In this document: in pieces, positions 6,731-8,854 of the stretch | Numbering within the stretch: position 1 is the stretch's first letter | Layout of the letters: each line of letters opens with the position of its first letter | Assembly: GCA_035569435.1 (NCBI GenBank) | Contig: DATMNB010000121.1 | Location: 1 to 8,854, forward strand | Direction: 5' to 3' | Source of the DNA: DASRDS01 sp035569435 | GTDB lineage: Bacteria; Gemmatimonadota; Gemmatimonadetes; Gemmatimonadales; Gemmatimonadaceae | DNA length: 8,854 nt | Notes under the pieces: generated by a model | What the model was told of the DNA's origin: nothing | The model's database searches: none | What the model saw: the letters and a program-made list of their open reading frames with translations, nothing else | Position numbers and translations under genes: made by a program

Positions 6731-8145
6731 CACGACCGCGCCACATGCACCGAGCCGCGTTGACCGCGGCCCTCGTGTCCCCGTTGCGTCCTGCGTCCCG
6801 GGGTGGAACGCCGCCGGGTCCGCGACCAGACTATCCTGGGCAGTTCGTTGTCGAGCTGGTCCGCGATCCGATCGGCTTACTCGAACGGGTCGCCGCGTAC
6901 GGCGACGTCGCGCAGATCAAGATCGGGCCACAGCGGCTCGTCGTGGTGCGTCATCCGGACGAGATCCGCCGCGTGCTGGTGACGGATCAGCGTTCCTACA
7001 CCAAGGGGCGGGGGCTCGAGCGCTCGAAGCTCCTGCTGGGGAGCGGGTTGCTGACGAGCGAGGGGGAGGCGCACCTGCGGCAGCGGCGCCTGGTCCAGCC
7101 CGCGTTCCACCGCGATCGGATCGCGCAATACGGTCGGGTCATGGTCGACTACGCGCGAGAGGCCACGGCGCAGTGGCGGTCAGGTCAGGTTGTCGATCTG
7201 TACCAGGAGATGATGCGGCTGACACTGCGCATCGCGGGGCGGACGCTCTTCGATACCGAGATGGCGGATACCGCTGATGAGGTCACGTCGACGATCGCGC
7301 TGTCGCTCCAGGCCTTTCGCTACGCTATCCTGCCGTTCGGACATCTGGTGGAGCGGATCCCGTTGCCGTGGCTACGACGGCTCCGGCGAGGGCGGGTGCG
7401 GATGAACGACATCCTGTACGGGATGATCGCTGAGCGGCGGGCGAGCGGGACGGATCGCGGCGATCTGCTGTCGATGCTGCTGCTGGCCACCGATGCCGAC
7501 GGCGACGGCGCGGGCCTGAGTGATCAGCAGGTGCGTGACGAGGTCATCACACTGCTCGCCGCCGGCCATGAGACCACGGCGGTGGCGCTCACCTGGACGT
7601 GGTATCTGCTGTCGCAGCATCCCGCTGTGGAGCGGGAGCTTCAGGCGGAACTGGATACGGTGCTCGGTGAGCGGGCGCCGACGGTGGCCGATCTCGATCA
7701 ACTGGTCTACACGCGGTGGGTGTTCACCGAGGCGATGCGGCTCTATCCCCCCGCGTGGGTGATCGAGCGACGGGCCGTGCGGGACGTCACGCTCGGCGGC
7801 TATCAGATCCCGGCCGGCGCGTTGGTCTTGGTCAGTCAGTATCTCGCGCACCGTGACCGGCGATGGTACGGTGATCCGTCGTCGTTCGAGCCCCATCGAT
7901 GGGCACCCGGCGCCGAGCGGGAGAGGCCGAAGTTCGCCTACTTTCCGTTTGGCGCCGGCACGCGGGCCTGCATCGGGGAGGCGTTTGCGTGGATGGAAGG
8001 CACGTTGCTGCTGGCCACGATCGCGCGGGGGTGGCAGATGCGGCACGACATCGCGCACGAAGTGGGGTTGGAGCCGTTGATCACGCTCCGGCCCAGGCAT
8101 GGGATGCGGATGGTGCTCCGGGCGCGCGGGTCGCCGCTCACGTAG
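6727..8145 (+). CDS. Cytochrome P450 (second of tandem pair)
   Basis: 472 aa, a clear paralogue of the preceding P450 with co-linear alignment along its length and well over half the residues identical by eye. The motifs are intact: YPGQF near residue 36, HLRQRRLVQPAFHRDRI, AGHETT (279-284), ExxR as EAMR (335-338), PPAW, and FGAGTRACIG with heme ligand C415. GTG 6727 overlaps the upstream TGA in GTGA, so translation is probably coupled; the in-frame ATG at 6745 is an alternative start. The N-terminus has a Pro/Arg/Ala-rich stretch (about residues 1-33) that does not look like a membrane anchor. It is expected to be a cytoplasmic monooxygenase whose reductase is elsewhere. A tandem pair may oxidise one substrate in two steps or accept related substrates; the window has no biosynthetic genes to decide between these. 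Confidence 0.95.
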   Translation: MTRPRHMHRAALTAALVSPLRPASRGGTPPGPRPDYPGQFVVELVRDPIGLLERVAAYGDVAQIKIGPQRLVVVRHPDEIRRVLVTDQRSYTKGRGLERSKLLLGSGLLTSEGEAHLRQRRLVQPAFHRDRIAQYGRVMVDYAREATAQWRSGQVVDLYQEMMRLTLRIAGRTLFDTEMADTADEVTSTIALSLQAFRYAILPFGHLVERIPLPWLRRLRRGRVRMNDILYGMIAERRASGTDRGDLLSMLLLATDADGDGAGLSDQQVRDEVITLLAAGHETTAVALTWTWYLLSQHPAVERELQAELDTVLGERAPTVADLDQLVYTRWVFTEAMRLYPPAWVIERRAVRDVTLGGYQIPAGALVLVSQYLAHRDRRWYGDPSSFEPHRWAPGAERERPKFAYFPFGAGTRACIGEAFAWMEGTLLLATIARGWQMRHDIAHEVGLEPLITLRPRHGMRMVLRARGSPLT

Positions 8146-8290
8146 GCCAGAGGTCGCGTGACGCTCTACGCTTCGGATCGGGCGGGTTTCGTGTGAACAA
8201 TCCGCCTGCCGAGGCGACGTCGCGCTGGCGGCGTACGACGAGATCGGTGCCGTCGCGCACCTTTTCAGCGTAGGCCGCAATGGGCGTCGT
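8138..8290 (-). other. Short open frame downstream of hepT, possible antitoxin remnant
   Basis: Reading on from the hepT stop in the same frame, 50 codons stay open to a TGA at 8138-8140. The segment AYAEKVRDGTDLVVRRQRDV (20 residues) loosely resembles the 'ERV..GE.VVVTRRGRPVA' part of Phd/YefM antitoxins. There is no ATG start, and the rest (GGLFTRNPPDPKRR) fits no family I know. It overlaps the last few bases of the second P450 on the other strand. It may be chance or debris. Confidence 0.15.
8181..8206. terminator. Weak hairpin between convergent P450 and hepT genes
   Basis: GGCGGG (8181-8186) can pair with TCCGCC (8201-8206) including one G-T pair, and an inner TTC/GAA pairing (8188-8190 with 8195-8197) can close a GTGT loop. 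It lies 36 bases past the P450 stop and 85 bases past the hepT stop on the other strand, where a terminator shared by convergent genes would be expected. No T-run follows in either direction, so the call is weak. Confidence 0.25.
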
Positions 8291-8629
8291 CTACGATTTA
8301 GGCTCGGCGGCCAGCATGGCGATAACGTCCGCGCGGAGAGGTGTGAGATCCTGTTCCACCACCGACCACACAGCGTTGAGGTCAATCTGGTGGTATTGGT
8401 GGATCAGGAGGTTTCGCATCCCGATAATTTGTCGAAACGGTGTCGCCGGATATTTCTTTCGGAAAGCCTCAGACAGCTGTGCGGCCGCTTCACCGATGAC
8501 GAGGACGCGGTGAATGATCCACGATTGGATCAATTCGTTCTGGTCAAACGCCGCACGTCCGGCCGCTGCGTACCGTGTGATTTCGTCAATCGCCGCGAGG
8601 ATGTGTTCCAGCCGTCGTCTATCCGTCAT
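8291..8629 (-). CDS. hepT: HepT-like HEPN ribonuclease toxin (DUF86)
   Basis: 112 aa from ATG at 8629, the usual HepT length; a GTG at 8644 would add five residues but is less likely because the ATG sits in the typical ATGA overlap with the upstream gene's TGA. Family features are the start MTDRRRLEHILAAIDEI, the VIGEAAAQLSE helix (44-54), and the catalytic motif RX4HXY as RNLLIHQY (R72, H77, Y79). HepT toxins are HEPN-domain RNases that stop growth by cutting RNA. Their partner nucleotidyltransferase disarms them by adding AMP to the tyrosine of this motif, and that tyrosine is present as Y79. The intact motif suggests the toxin is active unless modified. The gene is convergent with the P450 pair. 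Confidence 0.93.
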   Translation of the reverse strand: MTDRRRLEHILAAIDEITRYAAAGRAAFDQNELIQSWIIHRVLVIGEAAAQLSEAFRKKYPATPFRQIIGMRNLLIHQYHQIDLNAVWSVVEQDLTPLRADVIAMLAAEPKS

Positions 8630-8854
8630 TCGAGCGGCAAGCACTCGGCGCGAATCCGTTCGCCTTCCGCGCCGCGCAAGCCGCCATCGCTCACCAAGTC
8701 GACCTCGACCCCGAGCAAGTCTCTGAGATCCATCAGAAGACCGCCCATGTCGAGCAGGCTGCGGCGAGGCTGCATGTGAACGAGGAGGTCGATGTCGCTG
8801 TCGGGACGCTCGGTGCCGCGTGCCACAGAACCGAAAACCCGAACGTTCTCCGCA
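8626..8854 (-). CDS. mntA: MntA-like minimal nucleotidyltransferase antitoxin (5' end outside window)
   Basis: The last 75 codons are visible; the start lies beyond the right edge, and the GTG at 8826 is an internal valine of the conserved GSVARG motif. The active site reads GSVARGTERPDSDID, an exact GSx10DxD: G8-S9 and the metal-binding D20 and D22, counted from the first visible codon. The likely third acidic residue is D52 in VEVDLVS. This is the minimal nucleotidyltransferase fold of MntA/MNT antitoxins, which neutralise HepT by AMP transfer to its active-site tyrosine. It lies directly upstream of hepT and shares an ATGA overlap with it, the standard order for this system, so the two are probably translated together. 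Confidence 0.92.
   Translation of the reverse strand, partial: AENVRVFGSVARGTERPDSDIDLLVHMQPRRSLLDMGGLLMDLRDLLGVEVDLVSDGGLRGAEGERIRAECLPLE

Noticed and set aside
5102..6733. Long minus-strand open frame opposite the first P450
   Set aside because: The plus strand encodes a complete P450; the antisense frame is rich in Arg, His and Pro without domain features.
1..8145. RiPP biosynthetic cluster (TldE-like, M16 and P450 genes together)
   Set aside because: Each family occurs in RiPP pathways, but no precursor peptide, radical SAM, cyclodehydratase or lanthipeptide enzyme is visible, the M16 protein is exported while TldE is cytoplasmic, and a gap with a stem-loop separates the P450s from the proteases.

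Overview
The window is high-G+C bacterial DNA. Third codon positions are almost all G or C, several starts are GTG, and genes overlap by a few bases. Secreted proteins with Gln-led mature ends (ASA|Q, ARA|QQ), an M16 protease, a TldD/PmbA-family protein and P450s would suit Gemmatimonadota or a similar high-G+C Gram-negative lineage. That placement is an inference; no marker gene is present.

Left block (1-5105, + strand): three overlapping genes that look like one operon. First is the C-terminal part of a TldD/PmbA-family protein. It lacks the HExxxH zinc site, so it looks TldE/PmbA-like. Second is an unrecognised exported protein of 467 aa with a helical, TPR-like middle and a thioredoxin-like C-terminal domain. 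Its usual CxxC is replaced by a widely spaced Cys pair. Third is an exported 947-aa M16 zinc protease of the PqqL type with its full HxxEH...E site. The TldE-like gene overlaps the second gene by 11 bases, and the second overlaps the protease by 17 or 8 bases. The second and third products would act outside the cytoplasm, possibly on the same proteins.

Gap (5106-5356): no intact gene. It holds a strong stem-loop just after the protease gene and a short relic of a third P450 (16 codons, 14 of 16 residues identical to the I-helix region of the neighbouring P450), in the same frame as the P450 that follows.

Right-centre block (5357-8145, + strand): two paralogous cytochrome P450 genes in tandem, joined by a GTGA start/stop overlap. 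Both keep the AGHETT, ExxR and heme-cysteine motifs. No ferredoxin, reductase or biosynthetic partner lies in the window.

Right edge (8138-8854, - strand): a MntA-HepT type toxin-antitoxin pair convergent with the P450s. The antitoxin nucleotidyltransferase (GSx10DxD; cut by the window edge) is followed by the HEPN ribonuclease toxin (RX4HXY) with an ATGA overlap. The space between this pair and the P450s holds a weak hairpin and a short open frame vaguely like a Phd-type antitoxin remnant.

I did not find a clearly new system. The points most worth a second look are the P450 relic with the codon-use break inside the first P450, and the CX14C redoxin-like protein coupled to the M16 protease.
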